Positions 1 through 11,571 of a stretch of 64,000 nt of DNA are shown one piece after another. The position numbers and the translations under genes were made by a program. This DNA is from Salvelinus alpinus. Its lineage: Eukaryota; Chordata; Actinopteri; Salmoniformes; Salmonidae. Each line of letters opens with the position of its first letter. Positions within the stretch are counted from its first letter, which is position 1. Location: positions 22,351,211-22,415,210 of the forward strand of contig NC_092096.1 in assembly GCF_045679555.1 (NCBI RefSeq). Direction: 5' to 3'. The notes beneath the pieces were generated by a model, which saw nothing but the letters and a program-made list of their open reading frames with translations, had not been told where the DNA came from and searched no databases.

Positions 1-16
1 TAGCCCAAATGACTTA

Positions 17-715
17 GTGTTTGGTCATAAGGTGTGTGGACCTTTAGCAGTGTTGCAGGATGGTTGTTTGCCTGAGGAACCACCTCGGAATCTTATTGAC
101 TATGTAAATGGTTTTAGGTTGAAGTTGTATAGGGCTGGTGAACTAGCGAAAGAGAAACTAAAATGTTCTCAACGGAAAATGAAACTGAAATATGACGGAC
201 AGGCTGAGCTGCGTGAGTTTAGTCCCGGTGATCGTGTACTTGCTCTTCTGCCTCTTGTAAGTTCACCTTTTCATGCAAAATACTGTGGTCCTTTCACTGT
301 GTTGCGTAAAGTGTCAGATTTGAACTATCTTATTGAAACCCCTAGTCATAGGAAGTCCTCTAAATTATGCCATGTGAACTTGTTAAAATCTTATCACTCC
401 CGTGATCTAAGCACAGTTGAAGGCACTCCAGCGGTGAGGTCAGCGTTAACTGCTGCTCCAGTCACTGCATCTTATGGCTTTAATTTGGTGGAGGGGGGAG
501 AAGAGGAGGAAGTTAAAGTTTCGGATGAGGTCTTACAAGGTCGGTTGAAAAACTCCCAGACTTTGCAAAACCTTGGGGTTTTGGTAGACCATTTAGACTC
601 TGAGAAACGTGATGAATTGGTAGCTCTTATTAGAAACTACCCTGTTTTGTTTTCTGACACTCCATCACCATAATATCATTGCTGATGCTCTGTCCCGTGC
701 TCCTTTAACCTAGCT
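17..715 (+). pseudogene. Gmr1-like pol remnant (integrase C-terminus fused to RNase H tail)
   Basis: An open frame from 17 to 673 encodes the end of a retroviral-type integrase, with the GDRVLALLPL strand and the motif CHVNLLKSYH near residues 72-126. It then runs into KRDELVALIRNYPVLFSDTP, the segment that normally precedes reverse transcriptase. Directly after DTPS, in another frame, comes HHNIIADALSRAPLT and a stop at 713-715, which is the normal end of RNase H. About 1.5-2 kb of RT and RNase H coding sequence is therefore missing at a junction near 663-668. The product cannot be functional. Confidence 0.75.
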
Positions 716-953
716 TGTACCTTTTCTCTGTTGACCCCTACCCCTGTCTGTGCCTCTTTTCTCTTAAATTGCTCCCCAGGTACCAGGGCTGCCGAGTTTG
801 AGGGGCGGACAGTCGGCTGGGGGACACGGGGCTACTGCTAGGAGCCGGGATTATTATTTTTTTTGTTTGTTTGTTTTTGGGGAAATTTGAATTATTTTGA
901 ATATGTTGGAGGAAGTTGGGTTGAGGGTGGGACCCTCATTTTAAGGAGGGGGG

Positions 954-1337
954 TGTCACGGCTCCTCCTCTGCAGTGCAGGGGGCGGTTCCTCCTGCAGG
1001 CAGAGGAGGGTCGTTAGTGATTGGAGCCACCTGGGCTCAGGGTATAAAGCTGTCACTAATCACTTCTCTCTCTCTCTCTCTGCTCCTCCAGGTATGCTCA
1101 TGATTTGTTTGTTCCTTTGTCGTTTTGCCTAGTTTTCATTCAGTCATGTTCACACACACATATTCACGCATCCATGCACTTTACATACACCTTACATTAT
1201 GATACTTCCACACCTCATTCCTTTTTCTTAGTTTAAGTTAATAGTTTGTTGTAGAATAAAGAACCTTTTTTAATTGGCCTATACCTGTTGTTTGCGTCCC
1301 CTCATTTTTGTCGCAGGCTCTGAGCCGGCTTGTGACA
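954..1337 (+). repeat. 3' LTR of the Gmr1-like element
   Basis: This is a 384-bp LTR starting TGTCACGG and ending TTGTGACA, a short inverted repeat with the canonical TG...CA ends. It is preceded by a polypurine tract. A TATA-like GGTATAAAG lies near 1040 and an AATAAA poly(A) signal at 1255-1260. The matching 5' LTR is outside the window, so age cannot be estimated here. Confidence 0.8.
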
Positions 1338-1968
1338 AGTGTGCGGGGAGGTGGAATAACCCGCACCGGGCTATGTATGCCAGCCCGAGGAGACGCACTG
1401 GAGACCAGACGCGTTGAGCCGGCCTCATGACACCTGGCTCAATGCCCAATCTAGCCCTACCAGTGCGGGGAGGTGGAATAACCCGCACCGGGCTATGCAC
1501 ACGTACAGGAGACACCGTGCGCTCTACTGCGTAACACGGTGTCTGCCCGTACTCCCGCTCTCCACGGTTAGCCTGAGAAGTGGGCGCAGGTCTCCTACCT
1601 GCCCTTGGCCCACTACCTCTTAGCCCCCCCCCAAGAAATTTTTGGGTAGTACTCACGGGCTTTTCGGGCTTCCGTGCTAGACGTGTCCCCTCATAACGCC
1701 GGTTCCCTTCTCCGGTTGCCTCTGCTCTCCTCAGTGCCTCCAGCTGTTCCCATGGGAGGCGATCCCTTCCAGCCAGGATCTCCTCCCATGTGTAGCAACC
1801 CTTTCCATTTAAAACGTCCTCCCAAGTCCACGAGTCCTGGTTCCTCTGCTCGACATTACGCTGCTTGGTTCTGGATGGGTGGGTGGTTCTGTAACGACGT
1901 TCCTCCTCCTCTTCATACGAAGAGGAGGAGTAGTGATTCGACCAAGGTGCAGCGCGTTGAAATGCCAT
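1279..1968 (-). pseudogene. Gag-like open frame of the minus-strand LTR element
   Basis: The frame starts at an ATG (1968) near the 3' end of the LTR and continues through the interior. It encodes an arginine- and glutamate-rich protein with a SSSSYEEEEERRYR cluster and paired WTWEDVLNGK and YTWEEILAGR segments, which look like an internal duplication. The final residues and the stop codon (1279) come from the neighbouring Gmr1-like LTR, so the natural C-terminus is lost. No enzymatic domain is visible. This is retroelement coding sequence, not a host gene. Confidence 0.55.
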
Positions 1969-2376
1969 AATGAATTTTATTAAACAAGAACAAAAACGAA
2001 CTATACTTGAAATGATTACAAAATAACAAAACGAATGTAGACAGACTAGAACGATGAACTGACATAAAACACGCAGAACGAACGAACAAGTACTTACTAC
2101 AAACAAAATGACGAACGAACGAAACAGTCCTGTATGGTGCAAACAAACACAGACACAGGAGACAACCACCCACAAACAAACAGTGTGAACAGCTAACCTA
2201 TATATGGTTCTCAATCAGAAGACAACGTCAAACACCTGTCTCTGATTGAGAACCATATAAGGCTGATTACAATAGACCTAAACATAGAAACACAAAACAT
2301 AGAAATGCCCACCCAAACTCACGTCCTGACCAACAAAACATACAAAACTAACAGAAAACAGGTCAGGAACGTGACA
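1338..2376 (-). mobile_element. LTR element with gag-like frame, minus strand, truncated
   Basis: Read on the minus strand, the LTR starts TGTCACGTTCCTGACC at 2376 and ends CGTTACA at about 1890 (487 bp). Internal sequence follows until it abuts the Gmr1-like LTR at 1337. The same LTR family, with the same ends, recurs in this window at 19432, 20573 and 24769. A 37-bp segment is duplicated at 1341-1377 and 1463-1499. No reverse transcriptase is seen, so this may be a non-autonomous family; that is an inference. Confidence 0.7.
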
Positions 2377-2507
2377 GCAACGCAGACGCTCGTTGGCGCG
2401 TGCGAGCAGTGTGGGTCCAATAATTGAATAATATAGATTTCTAAATGTATTTTGCAACACTCGCACACGTGACGCGAGCGGTGTAGTCAGCCTGTTACCC
2501 ATGTACC
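2377..2507. repeat. Unclassified GC-rich repeat fragment
   Basis: A short stretch with CpG-containing segments (TCGTTGGCGCGTGCGAGCAG and GACGCGAGCGGTGTAGTCAG) lies between two mobile elements. It resembles interspersed salmonid sequence, but no class can be assigned from what is visible. Confidence 0.3.
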
Positions 2508-3240
2508 GTGAAGAAGTATTTGCTCCCTTTCTGATTCTGATCATATTTTTGATTCTGAATGTTATCAGTTCTTCAACCAAACCTAATATTAGATAAAAGG
2601 AACCTAAAGTTTAGAAATAACAAAAAAATTATATTTATTTTATTTATTTAAATAACAAAGCTATGCAACACCTAATTCCCCTGTGTGAAAAAGTAAGTAC
2701 CTTACACTCAATAACTGGTTGTGCCACCTTTAGCTGCAATGACCACAACCAAATGCTTCCTGTAGTTGTTGATCAGTCTCTCACATTGCTGTGGAGGAAT
2801 TTTGGCCCACTCTTGCATGCAGAACTGCTTTAACTCAGCAACATTTATGGGTTTTCAAGCATGAACTGCTCGTTTCAAGTCCTGCCGCAACATTTCAATT
2901 GGGATTAGGTCTGGACTTTGACTAGGCCATTCAAAAACTTCAAATGTGTTGCTTTTTAGCCACTTTCATGTAGACTCGATTGTGTGTTTTGTATCATTGT
3001 CTTGCTGCATGAGCTGTGCTTCAGCTCACTGGCGGATGTCCTGACATTCTACTGTAGAATTCTCTGATACAGAGCAGAATTCATGGTTCTTTCTATTAAG
3101 GCAAGTCGTCCAGGTCCTGAGCCAGCAAAGCATCCCCAAACCAATACTGAAGGCACTGTACTTATCAAGCACTGCATTTAATCCAGCAACAATTATCTTC
3201 AACTGAAATCTGCCAAAAACAACACAGTTATGCATAGCAG
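2508..3240 (-). mobile_element. Degenerate Tc1-like transposon, 3' half
   Basis: On the minus strand the region reads as the C-terminal part of a Tc1 transposase with several stops. A segment corresponding to the SQSPDLxPIE box precedes a QEWAKIPPQQCERLINNYRK-like segment and a C-terminal AAKGG. The terminal sequence near 2508 (CCGTGAAGAAGTATTTGC) is the kind of Tc1 end that is normally paired. The other end is missing or has decayed, so the copy is truncated and dead. Confidence 0.6.
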
Positions 3241-3381
3241 ATTGCCATATCTTTGTGTCTGTGAACAGCGTTCACCTCATGAGAATGACATGAATCCAGG
3301 GAAAAGTTTATTCTTATTTACAATTTTACCAGACACTCATCAGACACTTATCCAGAGCAACTTACAGTAGCAATTAGGGTT

Positions 3382-4719
3382 ACAGTGCATTCGGAAAGTA
3401 TCCAGACCGCTTGACTTTTTCCACATTTTGTTACGTTACAGCCTTATTCTAATATTGATTTTTTTTTAAACCTCATCTACACACAATACCCCATAATGAC
3501 AAAGCAAAAACAGCTTTTTGAAATTTTTGTAAATGTATTGCATTAAAAAATATATATCACATTTACATAAGTATTCAGACCCTTTACTTTATTGAAGCAC
3601 CTTTGGCAGCGATTACAGCCCTGAGTCTTCTTGGGTATGATACTACAAGCTTGGCACACCTGTATTTGGGGAGTTTCTCCCATTCTTCTCTGCAGATCCT
3701 CTCAAGCTCTGTCAGGTTGGATGGGGATCGTAGCTGCACAGCTATTTTCAGGTCTCTTCAGAGATGTTCGATCGGGTTCAAGTCCGGGCTTTGGCTGGGC
3801 CTCTCAAGGACATTCAGAGACTTGTCCCAAAGCCAGGTTTCCTCCAGACGTGACGCTTGGCATTCAGGCCGAAGAGTTCAATCTTGGTTTCATCAGACCG
3901 GAGAATCTTGTTTGTCATGGTCTGAGAGTCCTTTAGGTGCCTTTTGACATGTGCGTTTTACTGAGGAGTGGCTTCCGTCTGGCCACTTTACCATAAAGGC
4001 CTGATTGGTGGAGTGCTGCCGAGATCGTTGTCCTTCTGGAAGGTTCTCCCATCTCCACAGAGGAACTCTGGAGTTCTGTCAGAGTGACTTTCGGGTTCTT
4101 GGTCACCTCCCTGACCAAGGCCCTTCTCCTCCGAATCCTCAGTTTAGCCGGGCGGCCAGCTACAGGAAGAGTCTTGGTGGTTCCAAATGTCTTCCATTTA
4201 AGAATGTTGGAGGCCACTGTGTTCTAGGAAGACTACAATGGTGCAGATCATTTCTGGTACCCTTCTCCAGATCTGTGCCTCAACATAATCCTGTCTCGGA
4301 GCTCTATGGACAATTCCTTTGACCTCATGGCTTGGTTTTGGTTTGACATGCACTGTCAACTGTGGACCCTTATATAGACAGGTCTGTGCCTTTCCAAATC
4401 ATGTCCAATCAATTGAATTTACAACCGGTGGACTCCAGTCAAGTTGTAGAAACATCTCAAGGATGATCAATGGAAACAGGATGCACCTGAGCTCAATTTC
4501 GAGTCTCATAGCAAAGGGTCTGAATACTTATGTAAAAAAAGTATTTGATCATTTCTTTACATTTGCAAAAATAATCTAAAAACCTATTTTCGCTTTGTCA
4601 TTATGGGGTATTGTGTAGACTGATGAGGATGTATTTTATTTAATCCATTTTAGAATAAGGCTGTAACATAACAAAATGTGGAAAAAGTCAGGGGTCTGAA
4701 TACTTTCCGAATGCACTGT
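3382..4719 (-). mobile_element. Tc1-like transposon with matching terminal repeats
   Basis: The element is bounded by TA dinucleotides and inverted ends (CAGTGCATTCGGAAAGTAT on the left, its complement on the right). Inside, transposase sequence runs on the minus strand. At about 1.34 kb it is shorter than a full Tc1 copy (about 1.6 kb) because the middle of the transposase is deleted. It sits inside a SINE-like repeat, so the SINE is older. Confidence 0.85.
3585..4220 (-). pseudogene. Tc1-like transposase remnant
   Basis: The 4217-3933 part encodes the DNA-binding region, ending in RRKPLLSKTH, which in Tc1 transposases precedes the catalytic core. The part near 3790-3590 encodes [13 protein letters not shown], an in-frame stop, and a C-terminal region ending AAKGA. 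Most of the core with the first two catalytic Asp residues is missing between them. Confidence 0.7.
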
Positions 4720-4954
4720 AAGTGCCTTGCTCAAGGAAACATCAAAAGATTTTTCACATAGTAAGCTCAGGGATTTCAACCTCAACCTGTCGGTAACTGG
4801 CCCAGTGCTCGTAACTGTTAGGCTACCTGCCACCCTTATGACAGATTTGTAACATGCTATGTTCCTGCTCCACAATGTTTGTTTTGATCCCTCTCAAGTG
4901 GAGTGCAGTGTACTTAATAATATACAGGTGAGCAGGTGTTGTAGCCATGCTCAC

Positions 4955-5071
4955 CTCCTCATAAGGGTGCTCTCTAGCAGGCCTCTGAGTAGGGAAGGAG
5001 AGATCCATGAAGTCCACCAGATAGTTGTAGCCATTGTCTATCGGAATGAAGTCCTCATCTGTCTCAATGAC
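4955..5071 (-). CDS. cmah: cmah exon 12, downstream of the stop
   Basis: A 117-bp exon encoding VIETDEDFIPIDNGYNYLVD, then DLSFPTQRPAREHPYEE. It is still open and bounded by good splice sites (ATTTAAG acceptor, GTGAGCA donor). One further exon, for about 70 residues, is expected but is not visible between 1 and 4954. Confidence 0.9.
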
Positions 5072-5429
5072 CTTAAATACATATTACAAACAGTTAGGCT
5101 ACGTTTAGTTGGAATTCAAACAATTTGTGTTATTCACTTATCTGCAGTTATGATAAATACCATATAACTAGAATATGAATAACCAGAATAACCAGAATCA
5201 ATAAACAGAATCTAAAGAATTACTAGAATCTAAAAAGTAGCATAAGAATGAGAAGAATTGGAAAAGAATTGGAAAAGACTTGTTCTAATTTCAACCCTCG
5301 AACCCACTAGATTTGGGTTAAAAATGTATTTTTATTTTTCAAATTGATTGAACATGCCTGGAACAATGGAACCAAGGGTCATAGTCCCTAAAGTGTCAAC
5401 CCTTCCCATCTGGCAATCCAAGCAGCCAA

Positions 5430-5550
5430 AATCAGCTGCTCCAAGGGCAGTTTCCTGGACATAGATTAAGCCTAGTCCTGGACCCCCCCAAAAAATTTGA
5501 TAGAGATTCTCCATTTTTTATTCAGGAATAGGCTTAGTCTGTGTCCGTGA
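5430..5550. repeat. Fold-back MITE copy
   Basis: Inverted halves (AGATTAAGCCTAGTCCTGGA and, near 5530, AATAGGCTTAGTCTGTGTCC) flank a short loop. The same family is better preserved at 44270-44375. It lies in the intron between cmah exons 11 and 12. Confidence 0.6.
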
Positions 5551-6001
5551 GAGCATCCGTACATGTTTTAAACATTCCAGAGATCTACAGAGAGAGAGAG
5601 GAAGTGAATGAAAGGGGTCGCGTTCAGTCGGTACAAAACATTTTAAAATGGAGATTGTCGATTGATAGATTGTCCAATAATAATTATAAATGTCCTTGTA
5701 TGTTTTACTGCCTACTGAAAGCGAGTCAGGAGTAACCAGGAGTGTATTCCTAAATTGCAGACTGTTGCATAAAGTTGTCTAAACCGTTTAGTACAAACGG
5801 AAAACATTTTGTAATGAAGAAAAGTTTATATTGGACAAATTCAGGCTTCCGTTTGGCTCCATGACTAAACGGTAATCGATTTCTGTTGAAAAACGTTTTG
5901 CAACAGTCAGTGACTAATGAATCCACCCCAGGAGTCAGCTTGTAGATGTGCAGTAGAGCACTAAGAGCTGTGAGGACTTTTATATGGACAACAATATTTA
6001 C

Positions 6002-6176
6002 CTGGACAACTAGATTGTAGTTTTTAAACCCTGCTCAGATGTAATAAAATTGGATCCAGCTTTTATGTTTAAATATCTCAGCGGTGATGGCCCTGTTCAG
6101 TTCATCCACGTACAAATCAAAGTCCCAACTGTCCTTATAGATGTTTGTCCCGGACGGAGGGTCGGTGATGGCTTTC
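6002..6176 (-). pseudogene. cmah: cmah exon 11 with in-frame stop
   Basis: A 175-bp exon encoding KAITDPPSGTNIYKDSWDFD and on to AGFKNYNLVVQ. Between KSWIQFYYI and AGFKNYNLVV the codon is TGA (6035-6037, minus strand), where CMAH has Trp in a TWAGF-like segment. Both splice sites (acceptor ACCACAG, donor GTAAATA) are intact and the phase fits. Confidence 0.9.
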
Positions 6177-6284
6177 CTGTGGTTATAGTCAAGTCATACA
6201 TGATTTAAAGTGCATGTTCCCTGGGTTACAACATTAAAAATGAATGAAATAATGTAGGAAAAAACAGAATGTAGAAAGAGAACA

Positions 6285-6640
6285 TAATGGTAGACAATGT
6301 AAGGAAGTGGGGTAATAATGGCGGACAATGTAAGGTTGTGATGTAATAGTGGCAGACAATGTAGGGAAGTGAGGTAATAATGGTAGACAATGTAAGGAAG
6401 TAATGCAATAATGGTAGACAATGTAAGGAAGTAATGCAATAATGGTAGACAATGTAGGGAAGTGAGGTAATAATGGTAGACAATGTAAGGAAGTAATGCA
6501 ATAATGGTAGACAATGTAAGGAAGTAATGCAATAATGGTAGACAATGTAAGGAAGTAATGCAATAATGGTAGACAATGTAGGGAAGTGAGGTAATAATGG
6601 TAGACAATGTAGGGATGTGAGGTAATAATGGTATTGACAA
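6285..6640. repeat. 31-bp minisatellite in cmah intron
   Basis: About 11 tandem copies of a unit containing GGTAGACAATGTAAGGAAGT followed by AATGCAATAAT, with two main variants (AATGCAAT or GAGGTAAT). It lies in the intron between exons 10 and 11. The period is not a multiple of 3 and few stops occur, which produces spurious overlapping open frames on the minus strand. Confidence 0.9.
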
Positions 6641-6757
6641 CAGAGGGAAACATCAACCACCAAAATGTGATTTGTGATGATTGTTGGCATTTCTATGGAG
6701 TATGGACTGATATGACAGACATGGACACACAATTTGCTGATTGATGAGCAATCCTAC

Positions 6758-6898
6758 CGGCTGGGGCTCATCAGAGCCAGGGCCAGATCGAGCACAGCGC
6801 CTGGCTTTGGTGTCCATGTTGTTATGCCTGGAGCGCTCTTCTTGATCAGGGCATTGAGCATCTCCGCGTTGTTTTTCGTGTTAGTTTCCTTAATGTAC
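6758..6898 (-). CDS. cmah: cmah exon 10
   Basis: A 141-bp exon encoding YIKETNTKNNAEMLNALIKK, then TTWTPKPGAVLDLALALM. It has the WTPxPGAxLDL block of CMAH. The donor GTAGGAT is weaker than the others. Confidence 0.88.
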
Positions 6899-7043
6899 CT
6901 GTCAGTTAACTTATGTCAGTTGTCAATGTCAAGTTGGGATGCAACTTATATTGAGTGACTGAAATTGAAGCAATAAGAGGGGCCAAAACCTAACCTGAAC
7001 TAGAACGGAACTTTTACACAAAAGAGTAAACGTTTTGTGATAC

Positions 7044-7179
7044 CTGTCTGAGGGATGTGCTTCCACAAAGTAACCGGCAAACGGGCAGTAGATCTTGGGC
7101 TGCAAGGACTTTACCAGCTGGGCCTTGTAGTTCATGAGCTTCTTCCTTTCATTCTTGATGAAATCGGCTTTCCAGCTCT
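7044..7179 (-). CDS. cmah: cmah exon 9
   Basis: A 136-bp exon encoding SWKADFIKNERKKLMNYKAQ, then LQPKIYCPFAGYFVEAHPSD. The acceptor is CCCTGCAG and the donor GTATCAC. Confidence 0.93.
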
Positions 7180-7465
7180 CTGCAGGGAGAAACCGACACT
7201 AGTCAATGAGTGAATCTGTTGTGTTTCCTTGATTCCTCGCTTCCTCTCGTCTTGCCTCCTCCTCAAAATGCATTGGAGGAGAACATCCGAGGGAAGGAAC
7301 CTCAGATCTGTTCCGATGTGCTTTGAGGAGGAGATAAGGAGAGAGGAAATACAATTGAGATTCACTCCATGTGCAGGCAATAGCAAGGAACACCCAAGGG
7401 AGCAATTCATTTCTCTGTTATTTGTCTGGCTGTACACTTGGACGCTGTATACCTGCCCACCTCAC

Positions 7466-7603
7466 CTGTGTATTTTCCTCCACTGAAGGTCATGGGGAAG
7501 CCAGACGCCCCCCCAGCAAAGTCGCTCATCATCAGGTCTACATTGTGGGGCAGTCGGCCGTAGTTTGGCCTGGTGCAGTCCACCGTGTTGAGGATCATAT
7601 GAC
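7466..7603 (-). CDS. cmah: cmah exon 8
   Basis: A 138-bp exon encoding HMILNTVDCTRPNYGRLP, then LMMSDFAGGASGFPMTFSGG and KYT. Nearly every residue matches the family pattern. The donor is GTGAGGTG. Confidence 0.94.
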
Positions 7604-7867
7604 CTGGGTGGGAGAACCAGGATCAGATGCACCCGTCAAATGAGATAAGGTTGAGATAAGGCTTTGAGGTGCATTGTATGCCTACCAGGTGGCACTGGCA
7701 TATACTTTTAATACTGAACTGACAATGACCTGAATCAGACAGGATGTGCACGTTCAATAAAATAATGAGGCTTAATTATCCTGATGGAACCCATCTTTAT
7801 ATGGATGTATAATCTGTAGGTGGATAAGGTGTGATGAAAGTCAGAATGTGTGACCTGTCTGTGCTTG

Positions 7868-8410
7868 TACACTGACTGTACAAAACATTAGGAACACATG
7901 CTCTTTCCGTGAAATAGACTGACCAGGTGAATCCAGGTGAAGGGTATGATCACTTATTGATGTCACTTGTTAAATCCACTCCAATCAGTGTAGATGAAGG
8001 GGAGGAGACAGGTTAAAGAAGGATTTTTAACCCTTGAGACATGGATTGTGTATGCGTGTCATTCAGAGGGTGAATGGGCAAGACAAAATATTTAAGTGCC
8101 TTTGAACGGGGTATGGTAGTAGGTACCAGGCACACCGGTTTGAGTGCGTCATGAACTGCAGCGCTGCTGAGTTTTTCATGCTCAACAGTTTCCCGTGTGT
8201 ATCAAGAATGGTTCACCCAAAAGAAATCCATCCAACTTGACACAACTGTGGGAAGCATTGGAGTCAACATGGGCCAGCATCACTGTGGAACGCTTTCGAT
8301 ACCTTGTAGAGTCCATGCCAATAGAGTCCAATTGAGGTTGTTCTGATGGCAAAGGGGGGTGCAACTCAATATTAGGAAGGTGTTCCTAATGTTTCGTACA
8401 CTCGGTGTAT
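7868..8410. mobile_element. Non-autonomous TIR transposon
   Basis: It is bounded by near-matching inverted ends (CACTGACTGTACAAAACATT and its counterpart AATGTTTCGTACACTCGGTG), with TA on both sides. It is about 540 bp, too short for a transposase, although a degenerate transposase-like segment may be present. It lies in the intron between cmah exons 7 and 8, and resembles an abundant salmonid element. Confidence 0.7.
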
Positions 8411-8411
8411 A

Positions 8412-8515
8412 TACCACTTAGCAGACCCTTTTATGAAAAGTGACTTCCTGTGAATGCAGGAATTGAACCCAGGACTCTGGTGAAGCTAGCACCATGTGCT
8501 CTTACAAAGGACATG
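8412..8515 (-). repeat. Decayed tRNA-derived SINE fragment
   Basis: A tail-like CACTTAGCAGACCCTTTTAT is followed by GGAATTGAACCCAGGACTCT, whose complement resembles a B box (GGTTCAATTCC). The order is that of fish tRNA-derived SINEs on the minus strand. Strongly diverged. Confidence 0.4.
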
Positions 8516-8524
8516 ATGACTAAC

Positions 8525-8606
8525 CTTTATATTCAACAATGATACAGGTGTCCATTTCGGGGTGCACTTCATCCTTCAGAATCATGAATCTGAGGTGCTC
8601 ATCAAT
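8525..8606 (-). CDS. cmah: cmah exon 7
   Basis: An 82-bp exon encoding IDEHLRFMILKDEVHPEMDT then CIIVEYK. HPEMDTCIIVEYKG is a strongly conserved CMAH block. The donor is GTTAGTC. Confidence 0.92.
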
Positions 8607-8703
8607 CTGACGGAGATAACAGGAGAAGGTTATTAAAGAACCTTTTGACAGAGGTTCTTGTACCGTATAAACTGTTCATTCAAAGTGAGCTGTTAATGCT
8701 TAC

Positions 8704-8770
8704 GTTTTGCCAAATGCCGAAGGGAACTACGTTGATATTTGTCAGCTGCACCTGTCTTTTCTCCAGCATC
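8704..8770 (-). CDS. cmah: cmah exon 6
   Basis: A 67-bp exon encoding MLEKRQVQLTNINVVPFGIW plus QN. The conserved block LTNINVVPFGIWQ identifies it. The donor is GTAAGCA. Confidence 0.9.
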
Positions 8771-8863
8771 CTGTAACATGATTCAAATGAGGACAGCATA
8801 AACCCACTAAGGGGACACCCTCATTTGTTTTATGGTTGTAAAACCATGTTAGTGTGGCATATA

Positions 8864-10492
<1,629 letters not shown>

Positions 10493-10510
10493 TATGTAGA
10501 GAACCCTTAC

Positions 10511-10591
10511 CAGAACACTGGCCTTGATGTGTCGCCTACATAAATAGGAACATCGGGTCTCGTCGCAGAGAGGGATTTCAAGGTTGGGTAG
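10511..10591 (-). CDS. cmah: cmah exon 5
   Basis: An 81-bp exon encoding YPTLKSLSATRPDVPIYVGD then TSRPVFW, as in CMAH. The donor GTAAGGG lies at 10504-10510; a Sleeping Beauty-type transposon starts about 11 bases after it. Confidence 0.92.
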
Positions 10592-10699
10592 CTGAAAATA
10601 CATTTCAGGAATTATCTTAACTTCCTGCCTTCTGTGTGCTCATCCTCATAAGGAAAATTGGAATCAACATTTCTGCTTATTTCCGGAATTGAAATTAGG

Positions 10700-10954
10700 G
10701 TCCCACTTTAAACTAACTACAACTTATAAAGGCTCAATATAGCTTACATAAATGCTTCACATATCTATAAAACTATCTCATACTTTATAAATGGTGTATA
10801 AACATATAGTTCATCCACCATTTATACACCACCCTTTATACACCATTTATAGAATATGACACGCTTATAGATGATCTGTGAAGTATTTGTGTAGTGCTTC
10901 AGAAACTTCATGCATGCTATAAATCGCCTTTATAATTCGTTTAGTGGGACCCGA
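10700..10954. repeat. Fold-back MITE in cmah intron
   Basis: Inverted ends GGGTCCCACTTTAAAC on the left and GTTTAGTGGGACCC on the right flank an AT-rich middle that is itself palindromic around TTATACACCATTTATA. No coding capacity. It lies between cmah exons 4 and 5. Confidence 0.65.
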
Positions 10955-11104
10955 AATTATAAATACATTGAAATCAGTCGTGGCTGGTGGGTGGAGATTG
11001 CGGAGGACGGGCTCATTGTAATGGTTGGAATAGTATGTGTTTGATACGTTCAATCCATTCCCTTACAGTTTCACTGAGCCCATTCTCCCATATCATTCCA
11101 TTTT

Positions 11105-11571
11105 ATTCTACCATACTCCATACAGTTACCTTCTCTACATACCTGTACCATACTCCATACAGTTACCTTCTCTACATACAGACACCATCTCTACATACCT
11201 GTACCATACAGGCACCATCTCTACATACCTGTACCATCTCTACATACCTGTACCATACAGGTACCATCTCACATACCTGTACCATACCCCATACAGGCAC
11301 CATCTCTACATACCTGTACCATACTCCATACAGGTACCATCTCACATACCTGTACCATACCCCATACAGGCACCATCTCTACATACCTGTACCACATTCC
11401 AAACAGGCACCATCTCTACATACCTGTACCACATTCCATACATGTACCATCTCTACATACCTGTACCACATTCCATACATGTACCATCTCTACATACCTG
11501 TACCACATTCCATACATGTACCATCTCTACATACCTGTACCACATTCCATACATGTACCATCTCTACATAC
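11105..11571. repeat. Minisatellite repeating the cmah exon 4 donor
   Basis: About 13 tandem copies of units of 20-46 bp, most regularly 37 bp, run up to the exon 4 boundary. Read on the minus strand (sense for cmah) each unit has TACAGGTATGTAGAGATGG. The real junction reads CTCAGGTATGTAGAGATGG, so the donor and its first 14 intron bases are repeated in the intron. One unit (near 11175) lacks the CAG before GTATGT. Confidence 0.9.

Larger units (their letters stand above)
1..1337 (+). mobile_element. Ty3/gypsy retrotransposon, Gmr1-like, 3' portion
   Basis: The window opens inside the pol gene of an LTR retrotransposon and runs through its 3' LTR. Integrase C-terminal sequence comes first, then a linker typical of the region before reverse transcriptase, then the last residues of RNase H, a purine-rich tract at 943-953 and the LTR. 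Integrase before RT is the reverse of the usual Ty3/gypsy order and is known from the Gmr1 group of fish elements. RT and most of RNase H are deleted. The 5' end lies outside the window. Confidence 0.75.
3290..4835 (-). repeat. tRNA-derived SINE-like repeat split by a Tc1 insertion
   Basis: The flanks of the Tc1 element at 3382-4719 join into one unit: the right flank (4720-4835) carries a tRNA-like head on the minus strand (GGTAGCCTAACAGTTACGAG) with a decayed B box, and the left flank (3290-3381) carries the tail with CTTATCCAGAGCAACTTACA. This is the layout of abundant fish tRNA-derived SINEs. The family name is not assigned. Confidence 0.5.

Noticed and set aside
3603-4579. Plus-strand open frames over the Tc1 element at 3382
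   Set aside because: They are antisense shadows; the recognisable transposase is on the minus strand.
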